This document shows, piece by piece, positions 34,671 to 43,278 of a stretch of 47,868 nucleotides of DNA. How positions within the stretch are numbered: the stretch's first letter is position 1; every line of letters begins with the position of its first letter. This DNA is from RGIG9151 sp963635575 (GTDB lineage: Bacteria > Bacillota > Clostridia > TANB77 > RGIG9151), in NCBI GenBank assembly GCA_963635575.1, contig CAVHFU010000007.1:1-47868 (forward strand), read 5' to 3'. The position numbers were made by a program, and so were the translations under genes. The notes beneath the pieces were generated by a model that searched no databases, had not been told where the DNA came from, and was given only the letters and a program-made list of their open reading frames with translations.

Positions 34671-35918
34671 TCACCTCTTAATTTTATTTTTCTTTCTTTT
34701 TTTTATTATTTTTCTTATGCCATTAAAGAATCTAAGTAGTACACCTAACATTATAACAGAAATAGCCAAATAAAGCAATACTTTCAATAAAACGAAGAAC
34801 CAATGCTCCTTTTCGATATCTGTTTTTGCTACTAAGTTTACAATGCCAACTATTTCACTGTTTTCAGTATAAGTTAATGTTCCTAAAACATCTCCTTTTT
34901 TAATGGGTGCGACTATTTTGTCATTTAATGAAATAATTTTATCAAACACAGGTGTATCCCCGTTTTCAACTAATACATTTATAGACGAATCTGTTATTAA
35001 GTCTAGTGTTTTATTTCCAGATTTCTTTGGGGATATAGTTGTAATTAAGTTGCTTTGTGCTACTAATTGATTATTATGATAATTTTCAAAGCCAAAGTCT
35101 AATAAGTTTATTGTATCAAGATAAACGGCAGATTTTCCAACAGGAACAATATTTCCTCCCATAACAACTGAAATTAGTTCAACGCCATCTTTTGAAGCAG
35201 ATGCAACAAGACAATTACCTGCTTGGGAAGTATATCCGGTTTTTATGCCTGTTGCTGCTTCGTAGTAATATTCTCCAGAAGATAGTAATTTATTAGTATT
35301 TATAAAAGTTCTCTTCACATTAGAAACATTAGTTTCCGGCATAACGTATCTTGTTTGGGAAACAATTTCCTTAAACTTTGGGATCTTCATCGCATTATAT
35401 GCTATTTTAGCTAAATCAGCGGCGGTAGTATAATGCTCATTATCATGCCAGCCACTTGGATTTACAAAGTGTGAATTTGTTGCACCTAGTTTTTCGGCTG
35501 TTACGTTCATTAATTCGGCAAAATTAGAAGAAGAGCCTGAAACATATTCGGCGATTATATTAGCAGCATCATTTCCGGATGGAAGTAAAAGTCCAAAAAG
35601 AACTTGTTCTAATGTAAGTTTTTCGTTTTCAGAAAAATAAGCAAGTGAACTACCGACAGGTACAGACATAATTGCATTTTTTGTAGGAACTATTTCTGTA
35701 TTGGTATCACTTATTTGTGTTAATGCTATGTACGCCGTTAAAATTTTTGTTGTGCTAGCAGGATAGGCTTTTTGATTTGAGTTTTTTTCGTATAAAATAT
35801 CGCCTGTTCTAGCATCAATTAAAATGGCTGAATTGCAGTATACATCAAAGCTTGGTGTTGCTGCAAAGCAAGTATTTATTAAAAGAAAAGAAAAAAGTAA
35901 CCAAAGTAATTTTTTCAT
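34671..35918 (-). CDS. dacF: D-alanyl-D-alanine carboxypeptidase (DacF/PBP5 type)
   Basis: 415 aa from the ATG 7 bases after AGGAGA. Signal peptide at 1-19, then a serine-type peptidase S11 domain: SxxK in ASTTK, SGN in PSGN and KTG in IKTGYT, the full catalytic set. A beta-rich PBP5-like C-terminal domain follows, and residues about 375-398 form a C-terminal membrane helix ahead of a Lys-rich tail. It trims the terminal D-Ala of muropeptides. dacF in Bacillus is a forespore gene, but a vegetative dacA-like role is equally possible here. Confidence 0.93.
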   Translation of the reverse strand: MKKLLWLLFSFLLINTCFAATPSFDVYCNSAILIDARTGDILYEKNSNQKAYPASTTKILTAYIALTQISDTNTEIVPTKNAIMSVPVGSSLAYFSENEKLTLEQVLFGLLLPSGNDAANIIAEYVSGSSSNFAELMNVTAEKLGATNSHFVNPSGWHDNEHYTTAADLAKIAYNAMKIPKFKEIVSQTRYVMPETNVSNVKRTFINTNKLLSSGEYYYEAATGIKTGYTSQAGNCLVASASKDGVELISVVMGGNIVPVGKSAVYLDTINLLDFGFENYHNNQLVAQSNLITTISPKKSGNKTLDLITDSSINVLVENGDTPVFDKIISLNDKIVAPIKKGDVLGTLTYTENSEIVGIVNLVAKTDIEKEHWFFVLLKVLLYLAISVIMLGVLLRFFNGIRKIIKKRKKNKIKR

Positions 35919-35931
35919 AAAAATTCTCCTA

Positions 35932-35938
35932 TCGACAA
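35932..35938. promoter_or_regulatory. 0A-box-like site between dacF and comEA
   Basis: TCGACAA (complement TTGTCGA), 6 of 7 for the Spo0A box and identical to the site ahead of spo0A, down to the following A. It lies in the 76-bp gap between the divergent dacF and comEA genes, beside the comEA -35. Confidence 0.4.
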
Positions 35939-35943
35939 AAGTA

Positions 35944-35972
35944 TTGACAAAAAAAGTAAAAAAAGATATATT
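35944..35972 (+). promoter_or_regulatory. Promoter of comEA
   Basis: -35 TTGACA (35944-35949), 17-bp spacer made almost only of A, -10 TATATT (35967-35972), 22 bp before the start codon. Confidence 0.75.
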
Positions 35973-35994
35973 TTTCTTGGAAGGAAGTGGAAAA

Positions 35995-36600
35995 ATGAAA
36001 ATAACCAAGAAAACAATGATATTCATAATTTCAACTATATTCTTACTATCGGCATTAGTTTATAATTTACTTTATATTAATAATAAAAAAAATGAAATAA
36101 TTCAAGAGATAGAAGGAGAAGAGGAGATAAAAATCGTGGAAGAGGAAGTGAAAATGATATATATAGATGTGGGTGGGGAAGTAAATATGCCGGGATTATA
36201 CTGTTTACCAGAGGGTTCTAGAGTTAATGATGCTATAATTATAGCAGGTGGCCTAACAGAAAAAGCAGACTTATCAGAAGTTAATCTAGCTTATATTTTA
36301 TCAGATGCATTAAAAATAACAATACCTCAAAAAGAAAGTGAGATAAAAAAGAAAAAAACAATTATTTCAAAAAGCATTAATGTGTCAAGTAATAGTTCTA
36401 CTGAATCAAGTAAAGTAAATATAAACACAGCAACAAAAGAACAGCTAAAAACCTTGTCGGGTATAGGAGATTCAACAGCTGAAAAGATAATTAAATACCG
36501 TGAAGAAAATGGAGTATTTAGCAATATCGAAGAACTAAAAAATGTGTCGGGAATAGGAGAAAGTAAGTACAATAAAATTGTAAACAACATAACTACATAA
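35995..36600 (+). CDS. comEA: ComEA-family DNA-binding protein
   Basis: 201 aa from the ATG following GGAAGGAAG. N-terminal membrane anchor (about 6-26), an acidic linker, a SLBB domain at about 50-105 (YIDVGGEVNMPGLYCLP; VNDAIIIAGGLTEKADL), then a tandem helix-hairpin-helix at 140-200 (VNINTATKEQLKTLSGIGDS; ELKNVSGIGESKYNKIV). ComEA binds incoming DNA on the outer membrane face during uptake. ComEC is not next to it. Standing alone in the origin block rather than in a comE operon is unusual. Confidence 0.93.
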   Translation: MKITKKTMIFIISTIFLLSALVYNLLYINNKKNEIIQEIEGEEEIKIVEEEVKMIYIDVGGEVNMPGLYCLPEGSRVNDAIIIAGGLTEKADLSEVNLAYILSDALKITIPQKESEIKKKKTIISKSINVSSNSSTESSKVNINTATKEQLKTLSGIGDSTAEKIIKYREENGVFSNIEELKNVSGIGESKYNKIVNNITT

Positions 36601-36635
36601 TAAGTTTAATAATAAATCAAAAGCTTATTTTGCTA

Positions 36636-36664
36636 TTGACAGTTTGAATATTATGTTATACAAT
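36636..36664 (+). promoter_or_regulatory. Promoter of rpmH operon
   Basis: -35 TTGACA (36636-36641), 17-bp spacer, -10 TACAAT (36659-36664), 37 bp before the rpmH start. Consensus-like, as expected for a ribosomal protein gene. Confidence 0.85.
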
Positions 36665-36701
36665 GTAACAGGTATTCTTATAAAAGGAAGTAGGTGTAAA
36701 A

Positions 36702-36836
36702 ATGAAAAGAACATTTCAACCAAATAACAGAAAAATGAAAAAAGTTCACGGATTCCGTTCTAGAATGGAAACAGCTGCAGGAAGAAGAGTATTAAGGAAC
36801 AGAAGAGCAAAGGGAAGATCGGTTCTTTGTGTATAA
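36702..36836 (+). CDS. rpmH: Ribosomal protein L34
   Basis: 44 aa, standard length. MKRTFQPNNRKMKKVHGFR at the start and AAGRRVLRNRRAKGRSVL at the end are the L34 signature. Basic protein of the 50S subunit. GGAAG precedes the ATG and rnpA follows 29 bp later, the universal rpmH-rnpA order. Confidence 0.98.
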   Translation: MKRTFQPNNRKMKKVHGFRSRMETAAGRRVLRNRRAKGRSVLCV

Positions 36837-36865
36837 TTTGTTTAAGTAAAAGGAAAGAAATATAC

Positions 36866-37228
36866 ATGGTAACAATTAAAAAGAACTTTGAATTTAAAAG
36901 AGTATTAAGTAAGGGGAAATTTGTTAATAGTAACAATCTTGCTATTTATTTTTTCCCCAATAGACTTAATCTTTTGCGTTTTGGCTTTGCTATAGGAAAA
37001 AAAGCCGGAAAAGCAGTTGAGAGAAACAGAATAAAAAGAATAATAAGAGAATCTGTCAGATTAACTACGATTTCATTTAACAAAGGGTATGACCTTGTTT
37101 TTGTTTGGAAAAATAAAGTCTCTGCTGATAATGTAAAGTATATAGACATAAAAAAAGAAGTAGAGTGCTTATATCATAAAATACAAAAGGAAATAAATAA
37201 TGAAAAAATTAGTATTAAAAGCAATTAG
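36866..37228 (+). CDS. rnpA: Ribonuclease P protein component
   Basis: 120 aa from the ATG 8 bases after AGGAAAG. Key RNR motif: GFAIGKKAGKAVERNRIKRII near 47-67, and the N-terminal KKNFEFKRVLSKGKF. It assists the RNase P RNA in 5' processing of tRNAs. The reading frame could extend upstream to a TTG, but the family starts here. Its end overlaps yidD by 29 bp. Confidence 0.96.
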   Translation: MVTIKKNFEFKRVLSKGKFVNSNNLAIYFFPNRLNLLRFGFAIGKKAGKAVERNRIKRIIRESVRLTTISFNKGYDLVFVWKNKVSADNVKYIDIKKEVECLYHKIQKEINNEKISIKSN

Positions 37229-37412
37229 ATTTTATCAAAAATATCTTTCCCCATTAAAAGGAGAAGGGTGTTGCATATATAATCCGACCTGCTCGGAATA
37301 TACTAGACAAGCCGTAGAAAAGTATGGTGTGATAAAAGGACTTGCTAAGGGTTTTTGGAGAATTTTACGTTGTAATCCTTTTGCTAAGGGCGGAGATGAT
37401 CCGTTAAAATAA
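37200..37412 (+). CDS. yidD: Membrane protein insertion efficiency factor YidD
   Basis: 70 aa, the normal size. Signature FYQKYLSPLKG, then CIYNPTCSEYTRQAVEKYG and GFWRILRCNPFAKGGDDP, with the conserved Cys. It helps YidC insert membrane proteins at the inner face. Starts inside rnpA (29-bp overlap), and yidC follows by 14 bp. Confidence 0.96.
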   Translation: MKKLVLKAIRFYQKYLSPLKGEGCCIYNPTCSEYTRQAVEKYGVIKGLAKGFWRILRCNPFAKGGDDPLK

Positions 37413-37426
37413 TTTCGGAGGTATTT

Positions 37427-38230
37427 ATGGGAGCAATAATGGATATCATAGCCAGAGCTATGGGATGGATTTTAAGGTCGCTATATGATGCCACCTTAAA
37501 TTATGGATTAGCGATTATTTTATTTACAGTTTTTATTAAGTTGTTATTAATACCGCTTTCATTAAAGCAACAAAGAACAATGAAAAAAACGCAAGAAATT
37601 CAGCCGGTATTATTAAAATTACAAGAAAAATATAAAGACAATCAACAAAAATTAGCAGAGGAAATGCAAAAAATATATCAGGATAAAAAAGTGAATCCAT
37701 TTTCAGGATGTTTGCTTCTTTTAATCCAAATACCTATTATTTATGCGATGTTTTTTGCAATAGCACAACCGGTAAAATTTATGTATCCTGAAATAAAAAC
37801 TGTAGAAGTTGAGCAAGCTATCGAAAAATATGCTAATATGGGTACATATAAAGAACTGTATTATATAGTGAACGAACGAAAAGACTTGATAAAAACCGAT
37901 TTCTTAGGATTGGATTTAGGACAGGTTCCTAGTATTGCTAATATTAGTATGTGGGCCACATGGATAATACCTATATTGTCCGGTATAGCTACATTCTTGT
38001 CATCGTACATAAGCATGAAACAAACTAAGAGTACGGATGCGTCTAACGAACAAGCAGAGGCCATGCAAAGAAATATGATGATAATGATGCCTTTACTAAT
38101 CACATACATTTCATTTAAAGTACCACTAGGAATGGGACTATATTGGTTTGTTAATACTGCAATAACAATATTGTTACAAACTTGGATGATAACAAAACTT
38201 AATGCAGAAAGTAAAGTGATAGATAAATAA
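37427..38230 (+). CDS. yidC: Membrane protein insertase YidC/OxaA
   Basis: 267 aa, ATG with GGAGG 5 bases upstream. Five hydrophobic segments in the YidC fold: first at 24-42 (LAIILFTVFIKLLLIPL, with the conserved positive residue of the groove as Lys), LLLIQIPIIYAMFFAIA, WATWIIPILSGIATFL, MPLLITYISFKVPLGMG and LYWFVNTAITILLQT. No lipobox Cys, unlike many Gram-positive YidC1. One of the two insertases found in spore formers (SpoIIIJ type) by position. Confidence 0.96.
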   Translation: MGAIMDIIARAMGWILRSLYDATLNYGLAIILFTVFIKLLLIPLSLKQQRTMKKTQEIQPVLLKLQEKYKDNQQKLAEEMQKIYQDKKVNPFSGCLLLLIQIPIIYAMFFAIAQPVKFMYPEIKTVEVEQAIEKYANMGTYKELYYIVNERKDLIKTDFLGLDLGQVPSIANISMWATWIIPILSGIATFLSSYISMKQTKSTDASNEQAEAMQRNMMIMMPLLITYISFKVPLGMGLYWFVNTAITILLQTWMITKLNAESKVIDK

Positions 38231-38244
38231 GGGAGGAAAGCCAT

Positions 38245-38880
38245 ATGTCAAATTTTGTTGAAAAGATAGGTAAAACTATTGACGAGGCAGTAAAAATAGC
38301 ATTACAAGAACTTAATACAACAGAAGAGAATGTTGAAATAGAGGTACTTGAAGAGCCAACAAAAGGTTTACTTGGGATAGGAGCAAAACCGGCATTGGTT
38401 AGAGTTTCTGTTAAAGAAGAAAAAATAGAAGAAAACAAGGTTGATAAAGTAAATGAAGTAATAAGCAATATTACTTCTTGTTTGGGATTAAACATAAAAA
38501 GTAATGTAGAAGATACGGCAGAAGCATTAAAAGTAAATTTGGAAGGCGAAAATTTAGGACTTATTATAGGGTATAAAGGCGAAACACTAGATGCTTTGCA
38601 ATTACTTGCTAATGTGATAATAAATAAAAATGGAGAATATAAAAGAGTAGAGATTGATGCTCAAAATTATAGAGAAAAAAGAAAGGAAACATTAACGGCT
38701 TTAGCACATAAAAAAGCTAGAGATGTTGTAAAATATGGTAAAAATATTACTTTAGAACCAATGACACCATACGAAAGAAGAATAATTCACACAGCATTAC
38801 AAGATGATAGTAAAGTTACTACTGTAAGTGTTGGTTCGGAACCTTTTAGAAAAGTTGTAATAAAAAAGGCACAGTTATAA
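38245..38880 (+). CDS. khpB: RNA-binding protein Jag/KhpB
   Basis: 211 aa. Jag_N at 1-50 (KTIDEAVKIALQELN; LGIGAKPALVRV), KH domain with GLIIGYKGETLDALQ, and R3H domain with EPMTPYERRIIHTALQDD. It binds RNA, usually with KhpA, and influences cell division and wall growth. GGGAGG precedes the ATG. Follows yidC as in most Firmicutes and ends the transcript at a strong terminator. Confidence 0.95.
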   Translation: MSNFVEKIGKTIDEAVKIALQELNTTEENVEIEVLEEPTKGLLGIGAKPALVRVSVKEEKIEENKVDKVNEVISNITSCLGLNIKSNVEDTAEALKVNLEGENLGLIIGYKGETLDALQLLANVIINKNGEYKRVEIDAQNYREKRKETLTALAHKKARDVVKYGKNITLEPMTPYERRIIHTALQDDSKVTTVSVGSEPFRKVVIKKAQL

Positions 38881-38900
38881 ATATTGCCGTTTAATACATT

Positions 38901-38927
38901 TGGGCGGATAGTATCCGCCCATTTTTA
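38901..38927 (+). terminator. Terminator after jag/khpB
   Basis: Perfect 10-bp stem TGGGCGGATA/TATCCGCCCA around a single G at 38911 (the inner pairs open to form the loop), followed by TTTTT. Confidence 0.92.
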
Positions 38928-38953
38928 GATATTATAAAAAAGAGGAGAATACA

Positions 38954-40324
38954 ATGGAAAAAACCACAATCGCTGCAATTGCTACATCTCCGGGAATCGG
39001 AGGAATAGGAATTATAAGGATTAGCGGAGAGGAAGCATTTTCGGTCGTAGCAAATATATTTTGCCCGAAGGATGCTTTTTTTGATGTTAGAAATCCTAGG
39101 TCTAATGTAATTAAATATGGATATATCGTTGATGGAGAAAACAAAATCGACGAAGTTTTAGTGTCGTTTTTTAAAGCCCCATATTCATATACAACAGAGA
39201 ACACAGTAGAAATAAATAGTCATGGTGGAACTGTTGTAATGCGAAAGATTTTAGATAAAGTTATAGAATCAGGTGCAAGGATAGCAGAGCCGGGGGAATT
39301 TACTAAAAGAGCTTTTTTAAATGGAAGAATAGATTTGGCACAGGCCGAATCAATAATAGATATAATAACTTCAAAAACTGACAAAGCAAGAAGTGTAGCT
39401 ATGAGTCAGTTAACAGGATTTTTATCAGAAAAAATAAATGAAATTCAAAAAGATGTTTATGATGTCCTGATCCAAATAGAAGCCGGAATCGATTATCCTG
39501 AGCATGAGATAGAAGATGTTACACGTGAAACATTACGAGATGTTTTGACGAAAACGAAGGAAAAGTTAGATAAGTTATATAATTCTTTTGATGAAGGAAG
39601 AGTGCTAAAAGAAGGCGTAAGGACAGCAATTTTAGGTAAACCTAACGTTGGGAAATCTTCTTTAATGAATGTACTTTTAAGAGAAGAAAGAGCTATAGTA
39701 ACTGATATTCCGGGTACAACTCGTGATACGATAGAGGAATTTGTAAATATAAAAGGAATACCGCTTAGAATAATAGATACTGCCGGAATACGAAAGACAG
39801 AGGATATTATTGAAGAAATTGGTGTGAACAAGGCCAAAAAAGAAGTTAATGATGCCGATATGATAATTGCTGTTTTTGATGTCTCAAGAGAGTTAACAGA
39901 AGAAGATTTTGAAATAATTAATCTTATAAAAAATAAGAAATCTATAATTCTAGTAAACAAAATTGATTTAGATGAAAAATGGAACATATCAGAAATTTTT
40001 GGAGATAAAAAAGTGTTTAATATTTCAGCAAAGTCAAAAATTGGAATAGATGAAATTGAAGATGAAATTGAGCGACTTTGGAAAAACAACGATATGGATA
40101 CAGGAGAAAATGTAATAATATCTAATATGAGGCATAAAAACTTAATACTGGAAGCTAGTAATAGCACGAAAAATGCACTCGAAGCTCTAAAATGCGATTT
40201 GCCGGTCGATATGGTGTCTATTGATATAAAATCATTACTAGATAGCTTGGGAGAGATTACAGGGCAAAATGTGAGCGAAGAGACTATAAACGGCATTTTT
40301 TCACGCTTTTGCTTAGGTAAGTAA
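38954..40324 (+). CDS. mnmE: tRNA modification GTPase MnmE
   Basis: 456 aa. N-terminal tetrahydrofolate-binding domain (IAAIATSPGIGGIGIIRISG; HGGTVVMRKIL), helical domain, and G domain inserted with GKPNVGKSSLMN, DIPGTTRDTIEE, DTAGIR and NKID. The C-terminal CLGK motif carries the catalytic Cys. With MnmG it adds the carboxymethylaminomethyl group to U34 of certain tRNAs. AGAGGAG precedes the ATG. Confidence 0.97.
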   Translation: MEKTTIAAIATSPGIGGIGIIRISGEEAFSVVANIFCPKDAFFDVRNPRSNVIKYGYIVDGENKIDEVLVSFFKAPYSYTTENTVEINSHGGTVVMRKILDKVIESGARIAEPGEFTKRAFLNGRIDLAQAESIIDIITSKTDKARSVAMSQLTGFLSEKINEIQKDVYDVLIQIEAGIDYPEHEIEDVTRETLRDVLTKTKEKLDKLYNSFDEGRVLKEGVRTAILGKPNVGKSSLMNVLLREERAIVTDIPGTTRDTIEEFVNIKGIPLRIIDTAGIRKTEDIIEEIGVNKAKKEVNDADMIIAVFDVSRELTEEDFEIINLIKNKKSIILVNKIDLDEKWNISEIFGDKKVFNISAKSKIGIDEIEDEIERLWKNNDMDTGENVIISNMRHKNLILEASNSTKNALEALKCDLPVDMVSIDIKSLLDSLGEITGQNVSEETINGIFSRFCLGK

Positions 40325-40342
40325 TTTTGTGGAGATGATAAT

Positions 40343-42217
40343 ATGGAATTTTTTATAGATAATTATGATGTAGCAGTAGTAGGTGCGGGTCATGCCGGGT
40401 GCGAGGCAGCTTTAGCATCAGCAAGATTAGGATGTAAGACAATCATTTTTTCAATAAATTTAGACAGCATAGCTAACATGCCATGTAATCCGAGTATAGG
40501 TGGAACATCTAAAGGACATTTAGTAAGAGAAATAGATGCTTTAGGCGGTGAAATGGGAAAAAATACTGACAAAACATTTATTCAATCAAAAATGTTAAAT
40601 ACATCAAAGGGCCCGGCAGTATTTTCATTAAGAGCACAAGCCGATAGAAGAAAATATCAAATTGAAATGAAACATACGTTAGAAACTCAGGAAAATCTAG
40701 ATATTAACCAAGCTGAAATAAGTGATATAGAGATAAAAGATGGAAGAATAATGGCCATAAAAACTGCAAGAGGTGGAATTTATCATGTAAAAGCAGTTGT
40801 ACTTGCTACCGGCACATATTTAAAGGGAAGAATATTTTTGGGCGATGTTAATTATGAAGGTGGACCCGACGGAATGTTTCCAGCACAATACTTATCTAAA
40901 TCCCTTATAGATAACGGAATCGAACTAATGAGGTTTAAGACCGGAACACCGGCTAGAATAAATGCTAGAAGTATTAACTTTGAAGAAATGGAAATTCAAG
41001 AAGGCGATAAGGAAATAATACCATTTTCGTTTGAAAATGAAAAATTGGATCGTGAACAAATATCTTGTTATTTAACATACACAAACGAAAAAACGCATGA
41101 CATTATAAAATCTAATATACACCGTTCACCATTATATTCCGGAAATATAAAAGGCATAGGACCAAGATATTGTCCATCAATAGAAGATAAAGTTGTACGT
41201 TTCTCAGATAAAGAAAGACATCAAATTTTTATTGAACCTATGGGAGAAAACACAGATGAAATGTATGTTCAAGGAATGTCATCGAGTTTGCCAGAAGATG
41301 TTCAATACGAAGTATATCACAGCATAAAAGGACTTGAAAACGCGAAAATAATGCGACCGGCATATGCAATCGAGTATGATTGCATAAATCCTACTCAATT
41401 AAAACGTTCACTAGAACATAAAAATATAGAAGGAATGTTTTTTGCAGGTCAAATAAACGGAAGTTCTGGGTATGAAGAAGCAGCAGCTCAAGGTATAATA
41501 GCAGGAATAAATGCAGCACAGAAAGTAAAAGGATTAGAACCGGTAATATTGGATCGCTCAGAAGCGTATATAGGTGTATTAATTGATGATTTAGTTACTA
41601 AAGGGACGAATGAACCATATAGAATGATGACTTCAAGAGCAGAATACAGATTAATCTTAAGACAGGACAATGCTGATACAAGATTAACACCTGTCGGACA
41701 TAAGATAGGATTGATTTCTGATGATATGTATAATAAATTCTTAAAGAAACATGAAAATGTTGAAAAAGAAATAAAGAGAGTAAAAGAAACTGTTATTTCT
41801 CCTACTGAGGAGGTAAATGAATTATTAGAATCAAAGGGGACGAGTAGAATTACGACAGGTGTTCATTTAGATGAACTACTTAAAAGAACTGAAATTACAT
41901 ATGAAGATTTAAGCAAAATAGACAAAGATAGACCTGAGCTTACAAGAGTGGAGAAAGAACAAGTAGAAGTGCAAATTAAGTATGAAGGATATATAAATAG
42001 GCAGTTGGTACAAATTGGACAGTTTAAAAAGCTTGAGAGAAAATTGTTGCCAAAAGAGATAGATTATAACGAAATAAGTGGGCTTGCATTAGAAGCAAGA
42101 CAAAAGTTAAACAAGCAAAGACCTGAATCAATAGGACAAGCATCTAGAATATCTGGTGTGTCTCCAGCAGATATTTCCGTATTGTTAGTTTGGCTTGCAA
42201 TGAAAAATAAAAAATAA
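40343..42217 (+). CDS. mnmG: tRNA uridine 5-carboxymethylaminomethyl modification enzyme MnmG
   Basis: 624 aa, full length. FAD-binding dinucleotide motif VVGAGHAGCEAA at about 11-22, the family strings PCNPSIGGTSKGHLVREIDALGG (split PSIGGTSKGHLVREIDALG), ATGTYLKGRIFLG, RFKTGTPARI and FAGQINGSSGYEEAAAQG, and a C-terminal helical domain for MnmE. 18 bp after mnmE. Confidence 0.97.
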   Translation: MEFFIDNYDVAVVGAGHAGCEAALASARLGCKTIIFSINLDSIANMPCNPSIGGTSKGHLVREIDALGGEMGKNTDKTFIQSKMLNTSKGPAVFSLRAQADRRKYQIEMKHTLETQENLDINQAEISDIEIKDGRIMAIKTARGGIYHVKAVVLATGTYLKGRIFLGDVNYEGGPDGMFPAQYLSKSLIDNGIELMRFKTGTPARINARSINFEEMEIQEGDKEIIPFSFENEKLDREQISCYLTYTNEKTHDIIKSNIHRSPLYSGNIKGIGPRYCPSIEDKVVRFSDKERHQIFIEPMGENTDEMYVQGMSSSLPEDVQYEVYHSIKGLENAKIMRPAYAIEYDCINPTQLKRSLEHKNIEGMFFAGQINGSSGYEEAAAQGIIAGINAAQKVKGLEPVILDRSEAYIGVLIDDLVTKGTNEPYRMMTSRAEYRLILRQDNADTRLTPVGHKIGLISDDMYNKFLKKHENVEKEIKRVKETVISPTEEVNELLESKGTSRITTGVHLDELLKRTEITYEDLSKIDKDRPELTRVEKEQVEVQIKYEGYINRQLVQIGQFKKLERKLLPKEIDYNEISGLALEARQKLNKQRPESIGQASRISGVSPADISVLLVWLAMKNKK

Positions 42218-42230
42218 CGGAGGAAATAGA

Positions 42231-42923
42231 ATGAATAATTCTAAAAAGTTAGTTGAAGATGCAAAAAAAATAAATGTTGAATTAGATATGTTTCACGTGA
42301 AACAATTTAAAAAATATCAAGAACTATTACTAGATTGGAATGAAAAAATAAACCTAACTGCAATTACAGAAGAAAATGATATTATAACAAAACATTTTAT
42401 TGATTCTTTAACTTGTTTAAAATATATAGATAACAAGAGCAAAGTGATAGACGTTGGTACAGGAGCAGGTTTCCCCGGCATACCAATAAAAATTGTTTCA
42501 CGTGAAACAAAACTTACTTTGTTAGATTCGTTAAACAAAAGAATTGTGTATTTAAATGATGTCATAGATAAATTACAATTAACAGGGGTTGAAACTATAC
42601 ATAGCAGAGCCGAAGAACTTAGTAAAGATAAGAAATACAGAGAAAAATTTGATATAGCTACTGCAAGAGCAGTTGCCAACTTAAAAGTTTTATCTGAATA
42701 TTGTTTGCCATTTGTAAAAGTTGGCGGTAAGTTTATATGTATGAAAGGCTCGGGATATGAAGAAGAAATAAATGAGGCAAAGGCTCATATTGGAAATCTT
42801 GGTGGAAAGATATCTAAAGTAGAAGAAATTATTTTGCCTGAATCGGATATAAAGCACACGATAATTATTATAGATAAAATAAGCGAGACACCAAAGCAAT
42901 TCCCAAGAAGAAAAATAAAGTGA
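42231..42923 (+). CDS. rsmG: 16S rRNA (guanine(527)-N7)-methyltransferase
   Basis: 230 aa. SAM-binding motif VIDVGTGAGFPGIPIKI near 73-89, AVANLKVLSEYCLP and the N-terminal LLLDWNEKINLTAI are family signatures. It methylates G527 of 16S rRNA. CGGAGG precedes the ATG; ends in TGA. Its coding sequence contains two perfect parS sites (42289 and 42494), which encode MFHVKQ and VSRETK; the protein apparently tolerates this, as in other Firmicutes. Confidence 0.96.
   Translation: MNNSKKLVEDAKKINVELDMFHVKQFKKYQELLLDWNEKINLTAITEENDIITKHFIDSLTCLKYIDNKSKVIDVGTGAGFPGIPIKIVSRETKLTLLDSLNKRIVYLNDVIDKLQLTGVETIHSRAEELSKDKKYREKFDIATARAVANLKVLSEYCLPFVKVGGKFICMKGSGYEEEINEAKAHIGNLGGKISKVEEIILPESDIKHTIIIIDKISETPKQFPRRKIK
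42289..42304. promoter_or_regulatory. parS: parS site 1 (inside rsmG)
   Basis: TGTTTCACGTGAAACA, a perfect 16-bp palindrome identical to the Bacillus parS consensus. Bound by ParB/Spo0J to nucleate the segregation complex. Confidence 0.95.
42494..42509. promoter_or_regulatory. parS: parS site 2 (inside rsmG)
   Basis: Second perfect TGTTTCACGTGAAACA, 205 bp from the first, again within the coding sequence. Confidence 0.95.
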
Positions 42924-42936
42924 GTTTGAAAAAACA

Positions 42937-43151
42937 TATAAAACACCCTGTGTAAATAAATGTCGCTCCGACGAACTACGTTTTACAAGGTTCTAACCAA
43001 ATTACCGACCGTCGCTCAAAGTCGACATCCTTGTCGACTTTCGCTCAAAATTTCATCCGCGAAATTTTGACGGTCTTGCCTACGGCAAATTTGGAGAACC
43101 GGACTAAAACTCCGTAAAGTCGCTCTATTTATTTACACAGGGTGTTTTATA
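42937..43151. repeat. 215-bp element with perfect 25-bp terminal inverted repeats, MITE-like
   Basis: Left arm 42937-42961 and right arm 43127-43151 are exact reverse complements over 25 bp (core ACACCCTGTGTAAATAAA). The inside is richer in GC than the surroundings and holds further inverted repeats: GTCGAC/GTCGAC, AAAATTTC/GAAATTTT, GACCGTC/GACGGTC and GGTTCT/AGAACC, so almost the whole element can fold on itself. TCGCTC occurs four times. No open reading frame. It could be a miniature transposable element or a structured RNA; no flanking target duplication is obvious. Confidence 0.85.
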
Positions 43152-43180
43152 CTTTATAATGAAAACCAATAATATAAAAA

Positions 43181-43196
43181 TGTTTCACGTGAAACA
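43181..43196. promoter_or_regulatory. parS: parS site 3 (upstream of parA)
   Basis: Perfect TGTTTCACGTGAAACA, 29 bp after the 215-bp palindromic element and 82 bp before the parA start. It may also let ParB repress parAB. Confidence 0.95.
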
Positions 43197-43278
43197 TTTT
43201 TTTGCATTCTTCTTCCTTTTTAGAAAAAAATATGCTAGAATGTGGAGGAAGATATACGTGATGAAGGGAGATACTTCT

